A stretch of 64,000 nucleotides of DNA. It comes from CAYVRJ01 sp964453645 (GTDB lineage: Bacteria; Bacillota; Clostridia; Christensenellales; JAWKQI01). A program made the position numbers and the translations under genes. How positions within the stretch are numbered: the stretch's first letter is position 1; each line of letters opens with the position of its first letter. Below, piece after piece: positions 47,395 through 56,190 of the stretch. The stretch is from contig CAYVRJ010000004.1 of the NCBI GenBank assembly GCA_964453645.1, positions 62,001 through 126,000 of the forward strand, read 5' to 3'. The notes below the pieces were generated by a model. The model ran no database searches, was not told the DNA's origin, and saw only the letters and a list, made by a program, of their open reading frames with translations.

Positions 47395-47772
47395 ATGGAA
47401 ATCCCAAAAAACTTGTTATACACCAAAACCCACGAGTGGGTGGAACTTTTGGAAGGCGGTAGCGCCCGCATGGGCATCACCCAGCACGCAGCAGATGCCA
47501 TGGGAGATTTGGTTTTTGTTGAGTTGCCCGAGGTGGGTGATGAATTTGAAGTGGGCGAAAGCTTGGCGGTGGTTGAATCGGTGAAAGCAGTGTCCGACGT
47601 GTATGCACCCGTTTCGGGTAAAGTGTCGGCGGTGAACGAATCGCTGCTGGACGACCCGGCTCAGATCAACGGGGGAAGCTTCGACGCTTGGCTGGTGGAG
47701 TTTAGTGGTGTACAGCACAAGGATCTTTTAAACAGCGAGGAATACGAAGCAGTCTTGAGTGAGGAAGAGTAA
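47395..47772 (+). CDS. gcvH: Glycine cleavage system H protein
   Basis: 125 residues. YTKTHEWVEL opens the fold and the lipoyl-lysine lies in VVESVKAVSDVYAPVSG. It carries the aminomethyl group between the P, T and L proteins on lipoamide. GGAGG precedes the ATG. No L protein (dihydrolipoamide dehydrogenase) gene or lipoate ligase lies in the window. Confidence 0.97.
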   Translation: MEIPKNLLYTKTHEWVELLEGGSARMGITQHAADAMGDLVFVELPEVGDEFEVGESLAVVESVKAVSDVYAPVSGKVSAVNESLLDDPAQINGGSFDAWLVEFSGVQHKDLLNSEEYEAVLSEEE

Positions 47773-47773
47773 T

Positions 47774-49084
47774 ATGTATATTCCAAGTACCCAGCGTGAG
47801 CAGCAGGAAATGCTTCAATCCCTAGGGCTTCAATCTTTTGACCAATTGTTTTCCTCCCTGCCCGAGAATATCAAGCTCAACCGTCCCCTCAACCTGCCAA
47901 AGGCAAAGGCAGAACTGGAAGTTGTGCGTGAGATCACTGGAGTTGCGGCAAAAAACAAGGTGTATCAGCATATCTTTCGGGGAGCGGGGGCGTATCGGCA
48001 CTTCATTCCCTCGGTGGTGGATCACTTGGCGGGAAGGGCAGAGTTTGTAACGGCATACACCCCCTATCAGGCGGAGATGAGCCAGGGTATATTACAAAGC
48101 ATCTTTGAATATCAGACGATCGTTTGTGAATTGACAGGCCTGAGTGTCTCCAACGCTTCGGTGTACGACGGGGCTACGGCTGCTGCCGAAGCGTGTATCA
48201 TGGTAAAAGACCGCAAGAGAAATACCATTTTAATATCCGAAGGTGCACATCCCCAGGTTGTAGAAGTGATTAAAACATACATCGAACCTCTGTCTATGCA
48301 GATTAAAATTGTAACCCTTGCAGAAGACGGCAAGACAGATATGGATGATCTAGCCAGCAAGTTAACGCCCGAAGTGGCAGGAGTTTATGTGCAGCAGCCA
48401 AACTATTTTGGTCTGATTGAAGATGTTGAGGGTGTTGCAGCGCTGGTGCACCAAAGGGGTGCAAAGCTGATTGCGGGTATAAACCCCATTGGGGCAAGCA
48501 TTTTAAAATCCCCCGGAGAGTGCGGGGCAGATATTGCCGTTGGGGAAGGGCAGCCCTTGGGCATTCCTATGGCCTTCGGCGGGCCGTACATTGGCTTTAT
48601 GGCCTGTACCACCGAACTTATGCGCAAGCTGCCGGGCAGAATTGTGGGGCAAACCACCGATGCGGAGGGAAAGAGGGCCTTTGTACTCACCTTGCAGGCC
48701 AGAGAGCAGCACATCCGCCGGGAAAAGGCGGGGAGTAACATTTGCTCCAACCAAGCCCTGTGTGCCCTGCGCACAGCCATGTATGTCTCGTCCCTTGGCA
48801 AGGAGGGGCTGTGTGAGGTGGCAAACAGTTGTTATGCAAATGCGCACTATCTGGCAGATCGGCTTCAAACCCTTGGTTTTGAGCGTACATATAGCAGTGA
48901 GTTTTTCCACGAGTTTGTGACTAAAACACCAAAAAGTGCGACATTGATCAACCAACACCTGTCCAAACACAATATCTTGGGTGGTATGGCCTTGGGTGAG
49001 AATGAAATGCTCTGGTGTGCAACTGAGCTGTGCGGCAAGAGCGAGATCGACACACTCATAGATGCACTGGCGGAGGTGGTTTGA
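47774..49084 (+). CDS. gcvPA: Glycine dehydrogenase (decarboxylating) subunit 1
   Basis: 436 residues from ATG 47774 (MYIPSTQREQQEML, the usual beginning; GAGG upstream). It has SYDGATA-like SVYDGATAAAEA and QAREQHIRREKAGSNICSNQAL. It is the non-PLP subunit of the split P protein found in Firmicutes and archaea. With GcvPB it decarboxylates glycine and loads the aminomethyl group on GcvH. Its stop overlaps the gcvPB start (TGATG). Confidence 0.96.
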   Translation: MYIPSTQREQQEMLQSLGLQSFDQLFSSLPENIKLNRPLNLPKAKAELEVVREITGVAAKNKVYQHIFRGAGAYRHFIPSVVDHLAGRAEFVTAYTPYQAEMSQGILQSIFEYQTIVCELTGLSVSNASVYDGATAAAEACIMVKDRKRNTILISEGAHPQVVEVIKTYIEPLSMQIKIVTLAEDGKTDMDDLASKLTPEVAGVYVQQPNYFGLIEDVEGVAALVHQRGAKLIAGINPIGASILKSPGECGADIAVGEGQPLGIPMAFGGPYIGFMACTTELMRKLPGRIVGQTTDAEGKRAFVLTLQAREQHIRREKAGSNICSNQALCALRTAMYVSSLGKEGLCEVANSCYANAHYLADRLQTLGFERTYSSEFFHEFVTKTPKSATLINQHLSKHNILGGMALGENEMLWCATELCGKSEIDTLIDALAEVV

Positions 49085-50526
49085 TGGAGACAAAATTGAT
49101 ATTTGAGCGTAGCGTGGAGGGAAGACGGGGCGTTCGGCTGCCCGAAAACGAACTGACTGCCAAGTATGCACTGCCCGGCAACTTTACCCGGGAGAAAAAG
49201 GCGGAACTGCCCGAAATTGCCGAAGTGGATTTGGTGCGCCACTACATGGATGCAACCAGGCGTGCCCACGGCGTGGACACAGGGTTTTATCCTCTTGGTT
49301 CGTGCACCATGAAGTATAGCCCCAAAGTGAACGAAGATATGGCAAAACTTGTGGGTTTCACAGATGTCCACCCCTTGCAGGACATAACCGAAGTGCAGGG
49401 TTGCCTCCACGTGTTGTACCACATGCAGGAGACCTTAAACGAAATTACAGGGATGGATGCAACCTCCCTCCAGCCGGCGGCGGGTGCCCACGGGGAGTGG
49501 ACGGGGTTGCTGCTCATCCGTGCATATCACGCAAAGCGGGGAGATGCGAAGCGAACGAAGATCATCGTACCCGATTCAGCCCACGGCACAAACCCCGCCA
49601 GTGCAGCCATGTGCGGATTTGACGTGATCAACGTGCCGTCCGATGCACAGGGTATGGTGGATATTGAAAAGTTAAGGGCAGTAGCCGATGATACCGTTGC
49701 AGGGCTCATGCTCACCAATCCTTCCACCCTGGGCATGTTTGAAACGGGTATTTCGGAAATCGCAGAGATCGTTCACGGTGTGGGCGGACTGTTATACTAC
49801 GATGGTGCAAACCTAAACGCCATTATGGGCGTGACCCGGCCGGGAGACATGGGGTTTGACGTGGTGCACTGGAACGTGCACAAAACCTTATCTGCCCCCC
49901 ACGGCGGCGGTGGCCCGGGAAGTGGCCCGGTGGGCTGTAAAAAAGATTTAATTGAGTTCTTGCCAAAACCTGTGGTGGAGAAGGCGGAGGAGGGGTATAC
50001 CCTCAATTCAGACAAACCCATGAGTATTGGCAGGGTAAAGGCTTTTTACGGGAACTTTTTAGTTGCATTGAAAGGGTATTGTTATTGCTTGTCTCTTGGC
50101 GGCGAGGGGCTGCACCAAGCCTCGGTGAACGCTGTGCTCAACGCCAACTATATGCTCCGGGGGCTTCAAGCGTATTCCGATTTAAAATACGAATCTCCCT
50201 GTATGCATGAGTTTGTGCTGTCCTTAGAGAGTTTAAAGAAGGAGACGGGGGTGAGTGCGCTAAACGTGGCAAAAGCCATGATCGACTGCGGCATTCATCC
50301 CCCCACCATGTATTTCCCCCTCATCGTTCACGAGGCACTCATGTTTGAACCCACCGAAACGGAATCCAAGGAAACGTTGGACAGTGCCATTGCGGCGGTG
50401 AAGAATATACTGGAAACAGCAAAAACAAACCCAGAAGCGGTGCTCAACGCCCCGTTGACCACTCCCGTTCGCAAATTGGATGAGGTGGGTGCAGCCCGCA
50501 ACCCCATACTTCGGTATGTAAAATAA
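49084..50526 (+). CDS. gcvPB: Glycine dehydrogenase (decarboxylating) subunit 2
   Basis: 480 residues from ATG 49084, with GGAGG seven bases upstream. It carries FYPLGSCTMKYSPKVNE, LQPAAGAHGEW and the PLP-binding Lys in WNVHKTLSAPHGGGGPG. It is the catalytic PLP subunit of the P protein. It is the last gene of the operon and is followed by a hairpin at 50551. Confidence 0.97.
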   Translation: METKLIFERSVEGRRGVRLPENELTAKYALPGNFTREKKAELPEIAEVDLVRHYMDATRRAHGVDTGFYPLGSCTMKYSPKVNEDMAKLVGFTDVHPLQDITEVQGCLHVLYHMQETLNEITGMDATSLQPAAGAHGEWTGLLLIRAYHAKRGDAKRTKIIVPDSAHGTNPASAAMCGFDVINVPSDAQGMVDIEKLRAVADDTVAGLMLTNPSTLGMFETGISEIAEIVHGVGGLLYYDGANLNAIMGVTRPGDMGFDVVHWNVHKTLSAPHGGGGPGSGPVGCKKDLIEFLPKPVVEKAEEGYTLNSDKPMSIGRVKAFYGNFLVALKGYCYCLSLGGEGLHQASVNAVLNANYMLRGLQAYSDLKYESPCMHEFVLSLESLKKETGVSALNVAKAMIDCGIHPPTMYFPLIVHEALMFEPTETESKETLDSAIAAVKNILETAKTNPEAVLNAPLTTPVRKLDEVGAARNPILRYVK

Positions 50527-50550
50527 ATTTCGTAATATCAAACATAAAAG

Positions 50551-50582
50551 AAGGGGGATTGTGCAAAATCAATCCCCTTTTA
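50551..50582 (+). terminator. Likely terminator of glycine cleavage operon
   Basis: An 11-base stem, 50551-50561 with 50570-50580 (one G-T pair), has an eight-base loop. The T-tail is short, so it is a moderate terminator. Confidence 0.6.
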
Positions 50583-50642
50583 TGATGTTGAAAATTTAAA
50601 AAATAGGGCATTTTTTGATCTTTCTCAACATAATAATATTGC

Positions 50643-51350
50643 ATGAAGCGGGTAATTTGTGTTTTAATGTTAATATTGTTGGTTGGTTGTGGACCCAAAC
50701 AGGATCTTGTCCCGGGTGAGTCGGAATTTATTTATGATATTCCCAAACTAACAGCCCCCATCGACATGGAGTTGCTCAAGCACACCGTGCTCATCGATGC
50801 AGGCCACGGCGGGTTTGACCCCGGTGCTGTGTGCGGGGGGATCGACGAGGATAAGATCAACCTAAAGATATCTCAAATGCTGGAAAAAGAGTTGACCGAT
50901 CTTGGTTATAAGGTCTACATGACCAGAACGGATGACGAAGCGTTGTCCAGCTCCAAGGGCGGAGATATGCACGTGCGGCAGGAGATTATCACCCGCATTG
51001 AAGCGGATATCACCCTGAGCATCCATTTAAACGCAATCAACGATTCGTCTATTACAGGTGCTATGGTGTTTTACTATCCCCATTCCAAAAAGTCCAGCGA
51101 GTTGGCGGTGGTGCTGCAAGACGAACTCAACACCCTCAATCGACGTCCCAAAAAACCAACCGAGGGAAACAAGTTTGTGCTGCGGGTGGGAAAGGGTGCT
51201 GCTGCCTTGGTGGAGTGTGGGTTCTTGACAAATTCGGGCGAGAGGTATAACCTAACACAAGAGTGGTATCAGCTAAAAGTTGCACAGACCATTGCCAAAG
51301 GCGTGCACGCTTACTTTGATGCTGTGGAAGGAGCGGAAATACCTGTTTAA
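50643..51350 (+). CDS. N-acetylmuramoyl-L-alanine amidase lipoprotein (CwlD-like)
   Basis: 235 residues. The signal peptide ends in a lipobox (LVGC). The amidase_3 domain has VLIDAGHGGFDPGAV (zinc His), SIHLNAI and ALVECGFLTNSGE (catalytic Glu). CwlD, a related amidase, makes muramic lactam in spore cortex; a spore role is plausible but unproved. No ribosome binding site precedes ATG 50643; CATAATA at 50629-50635 could be a -10 that gives a leaderless or very short-leader mRNA. Confidence 0.85.
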   Translation: MKRVICVLMLILLVGCGPKQDLVPGESEFIYDIPKLTAPIDMELLKHTVLIDAGHGGFDPGAVCGGIDEDKINLKISQMLEKELTDLGYKVYMTRTDDEALSSSKGGDMHVRQEIITRIEADITLSIHLNAINDSSITGAMVFYYPHSKKSSELAVVLQDELNTLNRRPKKPTEGNKFVLRVGKGAAALVECGFLTNSGERYNLTQEWYQLKVAQTIAKGVHAYFDAVEGAEIPV

Positions 51351-51363
51351 TCAATTTGAACCC

Positions 51364-51765
51364 ATGACCGATGTGATGGCGAGGGAATTGTCCGTCGCCT
51401 CCCTTGCGTATTTGGGAGATACGCTGTTCGATTTGCTCATACGCTCCCACATCGTTGTGAACAAGCGTTCCAGCATCGACGTACAGCACAAGCGTGCCGT
51501 GTCTTGCGTGAACGCACGAGCACAGGCAGATGTTGCAAAAAAACTGTGGGACAAGCTGAGTGAAGAGGAACAGGAAACCCTCAAAAGAGGGCGAAACGCC
51601 AAGACCGGTTCCACCCCCAGAAATATGGACATTGTGGACTATCGTCTGGCAACGGGACTTGAATATCTTTTAGGTCTGCTCTACATTACGGGCAGGGAAG
51701 AGAGACTTTCTGAACTATTTCAAGAAATAATAAAACTATCGTTTAGTGAGGATGCAGATGGATGA
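51364..51765 (+). CDS. mrnC: Mini-ribonuclease III
   Basis: 133 residues from ATG 51364, the usual size. In-frame ATG 51319 would add 15 residues that overlap the amidase gene; neither has a clear ribosome binding site. LAYLGDTLFDLLIRSHIV contains the catalytic acidic residue of the RNase III fold. A second motif, YRLATGLEYLLGLLYITG, completes the active site. There is no double-stranded-RNA-binding domain. It matures 23S rRNA ends. It is coupled to rlmB downstream, as in many Firmicutes. Confidence 0.9.
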   Translation: MTDVMARELSVASLAYLGDTLFDLLIRSHIVVNKRSSIDVQHKRAVSCVNARAQADVAKKLWDKLSEEEQETLKRGRNAKTGSTPRNMDIVDYRLATGLEYLLGLLYITGREERLSELFQEIIKLSFSEDADG

Positions 51766-52474
51766 CATCATTTATGGTAAGAATACCGTTCGGGATACAC
51801 TGAAAAATTCTAAGAGAATTGAAAAGATTTTTGTAATTGCTGGGGAGTGCAAAGAAATCGTTGCTCTGGCACGAGATAAAAAAGTTGCCGTGTCCGAGGT
51901 GACCAAGCAAAAGTTAGCCGACCTTTGTGGCGGTGGAGATGCAAATCATCAAGGAATTGCAGCCCAGGTGAGTGCCTATGAATACTGCGAGGTGGAGGAT
52001 ATTCTCGCATGCGCCAAGGAAGCGGGGGAACCACCCTTCATCCTCATTTTAGACGGCATTACCGATGTCCACAACTACGGCTCCATCATAAGGAGTGCGG
52101 AGGTGTTTGGAGTACACGGGATCATCGTAGGTAAACACAGGAGTGCCCCCCTTAACGCTGCGGTATGTAAAGCGGCTAGCGGCGCTGCCGAGAATATGCG
52201 CATCGCTAAAGTGACCAACTTGAATAAGGCCATTGAAACGCTAAAGGAAAACGACGTGTGGGTCTATTGTGGTGGATTTGAAGGACAAGCTCCAAAGGAG
52301 ACCAACCTTTCGGGTGCAGTTGCCATCGTGATCGGATCGGAAGGGGAGGGCGTTTCCCGCCTTGTGAAGGAAAACTGCGACGTGCAGCTCTGCATCCCCA
52401 TGTATGGCCGCACTGATTCTCTCAATGCATCCGTTGCCGCTGCAATTCTGCTCTACGAAAAGAAAAGACAATGA
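51758..52474 (+). CDS. rlmB: 23S rRNA (guanosine-2'-O-)-methyltransferase RlmB/TrmH family
   Basis: 238 residues from ATG 51758 (MDDIIYGKNTV; GAGG six bases upstream), overlapping mrnC by eight bases. An N-terminal SpoU substrate-binding domain (about 1-75) is followed by a SPOUT knot with NYGSIIRSAEVFG, GSEGEGVSRL and YGRTDSLNASVA. It methylates ribose of G2251 (E. coli numbering) or a related site. Pairing with Mini-III fits a ribosome maturation unit. Confidence 0.93.
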   Translation: MDDIIYGKNTVRDTLKNSKRIEKIFVIAGECKEIVALARDKKVAVSEVTKQKLADLCGGGDANHQGIAAQVSAYEYCEVEDILACAKEAGEPPFILILDGITDVHNYGSIIRSAEVFGVHGIIVGKHRSAPLNAAVCKAASGAAENMRIAKVTNLNKAIETLKENDVWVYCGGFEGQAPKETNLSGAVAIVIGSEGEGVSRLVKENCDVQLCIPMYGRTDSLNASVAAAILLYEKKRQ

Positions 52475-52524
52475 ATTGACATTTGGTAAATTGCAAGCTT
52501 TGTGCAAAAGTTATCAATTTTCAT

Positions 52525-52553
52525 TTGCAATTTTAAATCGTTCGGTTTATAAT
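52525..52553 (+). promoter_or_regulatory. Strong SigA-type promoter of fba
   Basis: TTGCAA (52525-52530), a 17-base spacer and a perfect TATAAT (52548-52553). A 6-base hairpin (52568-52573 with 52581-52586) lies near the 5' end of the transcript and may protect it from decay. Confidence 0.8.
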
Positions 52554-52626
52554 AAAATTGATTAGTATGTGCGGATGTTTCGCACAATAGATATATCAAA
52601 TTTTATTAAGAGAGGATTTTTGAATA

Positions 52627-53556
52627 ATGGCTTTAGTTAACACAAAGGAAATGTTCAAAAAGGCGTATGAAGGCGGCTATGCGATTGGTGCTTTCAACGT
52701 CAACAATATGGAGATCGTTCAGGGTATCACGTCGGCTGCAAAAGAATTGAGTGCCCCCATCATCCTCCAGGTGTCCAAAGGCGCGAGAGGATATGCCAGC
52801 CAAACATATTTAATGAAGCTGGTGGAAGCAGCCATCATGGAGACAGACCTGCCCATCGCTATGCACTTAGACCACGGCGATAGCTTTGAACTTTGCAAAG
52901 CTTGCATCGACGGTGGATTCACCTCGGTTATGATCGACGGTTCGCACCTTTCCTTCAAAGAAAACATTGAGCTCGCAAAGAAAGTTGCAGATTATGCTCA
53001 CGAGAGAAACGTTTGTGTGGAAGCAGAACTTGGCCGTCTGGCCGGCATTGAAGATCACGTGAACGTATCTGAGGAAGATTCTCAGTTCACCGATCCCGAC
53101 GAAGTACAGGAATTTGTTGAAAAGACAGGCGTTGATTCCTTGGCCATTGCTATCGGCACAAGCCACGGTGCATTCAAGTTTAAAGGTGAAGCAAGACTTC
53201 GCTTCGATATCTTAGAAGAAGTTGCAAAGCGTTTGCCCAACTTCCCCATCGTTTTACACGGTGCATCCTCCGTTGTGCCCGAGTATGTTGAGTTAATCAA
53301 CAAGTACGGCGGTGAAATGCCTGGAGCAAAGGGTGTGCCCGAAGATATGCTGAGAAAAGCAGCTTCCATGGCAGTGTGCAAAATCAACATCGATTCGGAC
53401 TTGCGTCTGGCTATGACTGCAAAGATTCGCGAATACTTTGCACAAAATCCTTCCCACTTCGACCCGAGACAGTATTTAACACCTGCAAGAAACGCAATTT
53501 CTGAGATCGTGAAACACAAGATTCAAAACGTTCTCGGTTGTGCGGGTAAGGCATAA
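52627..53556 (+). CDS. fba: Fructose-1,6-bisphosphate aldolase, class II
   Basis: 309 residues. It opens with YAIGAFNVNNMEI. Zinc ligands lie in MHLDHGDSFE and in the His of VLHGASSV, and GTSHGAFKF and KINIDSDLR are also present. It splits fructose-1,6-bisphosphate in glycolysis. AGAGG precedes the ATG. It is monocistronic with a strong promoter and terminator. Confidence 0.97.
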   Translation: MALVNTKEMFKKAYEGGYAIGAFNVNNMEIVQGITSAAKELSAPIILQVSKGARGYASQTYLMKLVEAAIMETDLPIAMHLDHGDSFELCKACIDGGFTSVMIDGSHLSFKENIELAKKVADYAHERNVCVEAELGRLAGIEDHVNVSEEDSQFTDPDEVQEFVEKTGVDSLAIAIGTSHGAFKFKGEARLRFDILEEVAKRLPNFPIVLHGASSVVPEYVELINKYGGEMPGAKGVPEDMLRKAASMAVCKINIDSDLRLAMTAKIREYFAQNPSHFDPRQYLTPARNAISEIVKHKIQNVLGCAGKA

Positions 53557-53569
53557 CATAAACAGTCTG

Positions 53570-53599
53570 CACCCTGCGGGTCTTTCGCAGGGTGTTTTT
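53570..53599 (+). terminator. Intrinsic terminator of fba
   Basis: A 9-base GC-rich stem, 53570-53578 with 53586-53594, is followed by TTTTT. It lies upstream of the glycosylase start at 53615. Confidence 0.9.
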
Positions 53600-53614
53600 A
53601 TTTGTGAGGCAAGT

Positions 53615-54457
53615 ATGACAACACAACAGGGAAACGATATTTTTGTTGAAACGGATATGTCCCTTGAAAAAACATTGTTTTGTGGACAAGCTTTTCGTTT
53701 TAAGCGAAAGGAAGAGAATTGTTTTGAGGGAGTTGCAAAAGATCGCTACATTGAGCTGATTCAATTGGAAAATGGTATCGTACTCAAAAACACATCTCAA
53801 GAAGAGTACGATTCTTTTTGGAAAACCTATTTCGATATGGATCGGGATTATGTTTCTATTGATGCAGCGTATACAGGGGATGCGTTTTTAAAGATCGGCA
53901 TGGAGTATGCCAAGGGTATGAGGATCCTTCGTCAAGATGTATTTGAAACCCTCATTTCGTTTATCATCTCTGCAAACAACAACGTTCTTCGCATCTCGGG
54001 GATTATTGAACGAATCTGCAACGCTTGCGGAAAAGAAATACAGCCGGAGATTCATGCGTTTCCCACGGTTGAGGAACTGGCTTCCCTTAAGCAAGAGGAT
54101 TTTGAGACCCTAGGTGCAGGATACCGCAGTGCCTATCTGTATAAAACGGCCCAAATGCTTTTGGAAAAAAATGAGTTACACACCCTCGTGCACATGGGCT
54201 ACGATGCTGCAATTGAAGAGCTCACGAAGTTTATGGGCGTTGGGCGCAAAGTGGCCGATTGTATCGCCTTGTTTTCGCTGGGTTACATGCAGGCATTCCC
54301 TCTGGATGTGTGGATGAAACGGGTGGTATTTGATGTGTACGGACTTGATAAAAAGAGTGATGTGTATGCATTTATTGCAGAAAAGTTTGGAGAATATGCG
54401 GGTATTGCCCAGCAATATCTCTTTTATTATGCTAAAAGCGTCAAGATTAACAAATAA
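53615..54457 (+). CDS. 8-oxoguanine DNA glycosylase, OGG1 type
   Basis: 280 residues from ATG 53615 (GAGG upstream; the open frame extends back to 53540 over the fba terminator and is not coding there). An N-terminal OGG domain (LFCGQAFRF) is followed by the HhH-GPD domain with ETLISFIISANNN, FMGVGRKVADCI (catalytic Lys in the hairpin) and FPLDVWMKR (catalytic Asp). It excises oxidised guanine and nicks DNA. Anaerobes often use this type in place of MutM. Confidence 0.92.
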   Translation: MTTQQGNDIFVETDMSLEKTLFCGQAFRFKRKEENCFEGVAKDRYIELIQLENGIVLKNTSQEEYDSFWKTYFDMDRDYVSIDAAYTGDAFLKIGMEYAKGMRILRQDVFETLISFIISANNNVLRISGIIERICNACGKEIQPEIHAFPTVEELASLKQEDFETLGAGYRSAYLYKTAQMLLEKNELHTLVHMGYDAAIEELTKFMGVGRKVADCIALFSLGYMQAFPLDVWMKRVVFDVYGLDKKSDVYAFIAEKFGEYAGIAQQYLFYYAKSVKINK

Positions 54458-54472
54458 TTTTATAATTATAAA

Positions 54473-54501
54473 TTGAATTGCTGAGTTTTTTGGTGTATAA
54501 T
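54473..54501 (+). promoter_or_regulatory. SigA-type promoter of MetH-like operon
   Basis: TTGAAT (54473-54478), a 17-base spacer and TATAAT (54496-54501). The 58-base leader to ATG 54559 is too short for a SAM or B12 riboswitch. Confidence 0.7.
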
Positions 54502-54558
54502 GAACGTTACTAAACTGGGATAATTGTTTCTTTATTTATATGCGAAAGGATTACTGCC

Positions 54559-56190
54559 ATGGCTGTTATATCTAGGGAAGGTTTTTTAAAATACGTTTGT
54601 GAGAATACCGTCATATTAGACGGTGCTTCGGGGACACAACTGCAAAAAAAGGGGTTAAAACCCGGCCAGTGCCCCGAGAAGTGGGCACTTGAAAATACGG
54701 ACAAGCTGATTGAAATGCAAAAGGCGTATATAGCTGCGGGATCCATGGCCATCACCACGTTCACTTTTGGGGCAAACGCCATTAAGTTGGCGGAATACGG
54801 CATTACAGACGTGTACGGCACCAACAAGCGTTTGGCGGAAATCTCCAGAGAGGTTGCGGGAGAAACTGTTTTTGTGGGGGGAGACGTGGGTTCCACAGGA
54901 CAATTGTTCGAACCTATGGGCGAACTCACCTTCGAGCGGGCATACGAAGTGTATGCAGAGCAGGTGAAGGGGTTAAGAGACGGGGGATGTGACTATATTG
55001 TCATTGAAACCATGATCGACTTAAACGAAGCGAGAGTTGCACTCTTGGCAGCAAAGGAAAATTGCGATCTTCCCGTTGCCGTATCTATGACCTTTGATGA
55101 AAACGGACGAACCCTCACGGGCAGTTCCCCCATCGACGTGGCTTCGGCGCTGCAAGCTGCGGGAGCGGATATTATTGGCGTGAACTGTTCCACCGGGCCC
55201 GATAAAATGGTGAAAATCGTCTCTCAAATGAAGAGTGTTTCGGAGGTGCCCATCATTGCAAAACCCAATGCGGGTATGCCTAAGGTGGTGGACGGGGAAA
55301 CGGTGTTTGACTGTTGTGCCCAGGATTTTAAACAATTTGCACTGCCCTTGGTTCATGCGGGAGCAGGGCTGCTGGGGGGGTGCTGCGGCACCACTCCCGA
55401 ATATATTGAGGGAATCTGTGCACAACTGAAAAATCAAAAACCTGTGCCCATTGTGGATCATAGTGAGCACTATATCTCTTGCATCAACAAAACCTTAGTC
55501 ATGGGGGAAACACCCATCGTCATCTCCAAGACCATCAACCCGGTGAACACCGAAGCCTACGAGGCCATTGCAAACAAAGACTACGACTACGTGTTTGAAG
55601 CAGCACTCAACGATCGGGATGTGGGTGCACTGGCTATGAACATCTCCGCCTACGGCATTGAAAACGAAGGCGTGGCACTCACGAAGATGGCAGAGGCGAT
55701 TACCCTGCGGTGCCAGATGCCCGTGTGCTTCCGCTCGAAAAACGATGAAGCCATTGATTATGCACTGAGGCGGTATGCGGGCAGAGCGTTGGTTTATCCC
55801 AAAAGTTATCGCACGACGGATTTTCTAAGGTTGCTGAGTGTGCTCAAAAAATACGATGCCATGGCGGTATTTTCGCCCCACAACGATCAGCGGGCAACCG
55901 ACCTTCGGCTCATGCTCAAGCAAAAGGTGATGGACATCATCTATATGACAGAGCGGGCAGAGGAAGCGGGTTTTTCCAAGGAAAACCTAATCATCAACGT
56001 CACTTCGGGTAAGGACACCGAACCCTTTGTGAAGTGGTGTTTGGACAACAACTATAAGACAGCAGTGGATTCGGGCAAGCTGGATGCAGCATCGTTGGAT
56101 CTTGCCATTAAGAAGGGTGCAACAGTCATCTTTGGTGACACCCGGGACGACGAAAAAATGAAGATAGTGGAGCAGTATTTAAATCAATGA
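54559..56190 (+). CDS. Homocysteine S-methyltransferase with degenerate pterin-binding domain (MetH-like, no B12 domain)
   Basis: 543 residues. Residues 1 to about 295 form a homocysteine methyltransferase barrel with DGASGTQLQKKG, the zinc Cys in GVNCSTGP, and GGCCGTTPEYI. Residues about 305-543 follow the layout of the MetH folate barrel, but the usual GERTN-like and LDVN motifs are altered (SKTINPVNTEAY, ALAMNISAYG, and FRSKN in place of the I-D-S-x-N type). There is no cobalamin or activation domain. It may work with a separate corrinoid protein or a different methyl donor. AAAGGAT precedes the ATG. It is coupled to the PHP gene (ATGA). Confidence 0.85.
   Translation: MAVISREGFLKYVCENTVILDGASGTQLQKKGLKPGQCPEKWALENTDKLIEMQKAYIAAGSMAITTFTFGANAIKLAEYGITDVYGTNKRLAEISREVAGETVFVGGDVGSTGQLFEPMGELTFERAYEVYAEQVKGLRDGGCDYIVIETMIDLNEARVALLAAKENCDLPVAVSMTFDENGRTLTGSSPIDVASALQAAGADIIGVNCSTGPDKMVKIVSQMKSVSEVPIIAKPNAGMPKVVDGETVFDCCAQDFKQFALPLVHAGAGLLGGCCGTTPEYIEGICAQLKNQKPVPIVDHSEHYISCINKTLVMGETPIVISKTINPVNTEAYEAIANKDYDYVFEAALNDRDVGALAMNISAYGIENEGVALTKMAEAITLRCQMPVCFRSKNDEAIDYALRRYAGRALVYPKSYRTTDFLRLLSVLKKYDAMAVFSPHNDQRATDLRLMLKQKVMDIIYMTERAEEAGFSKENLIINVTSGKDTEPFVKWCLDNNYKTAVDSGKLDAASLDLAIKKGATVIFGDTRDDEKMKIVEQYLNQ

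Noticed and set aside
53540..53614. N-terminal extension of the OGG1-type glycosylase
   Set aside because: It would be translated from the fba 3' end and terminator. ATG 53615 has a ribosome binding site and matches the domain start.
54502..54558. SAM or cobalamin riboswitch before the MetH-like gene
   Set aside because: The leader is 58 bases with no conserved core or terminator hairpin.
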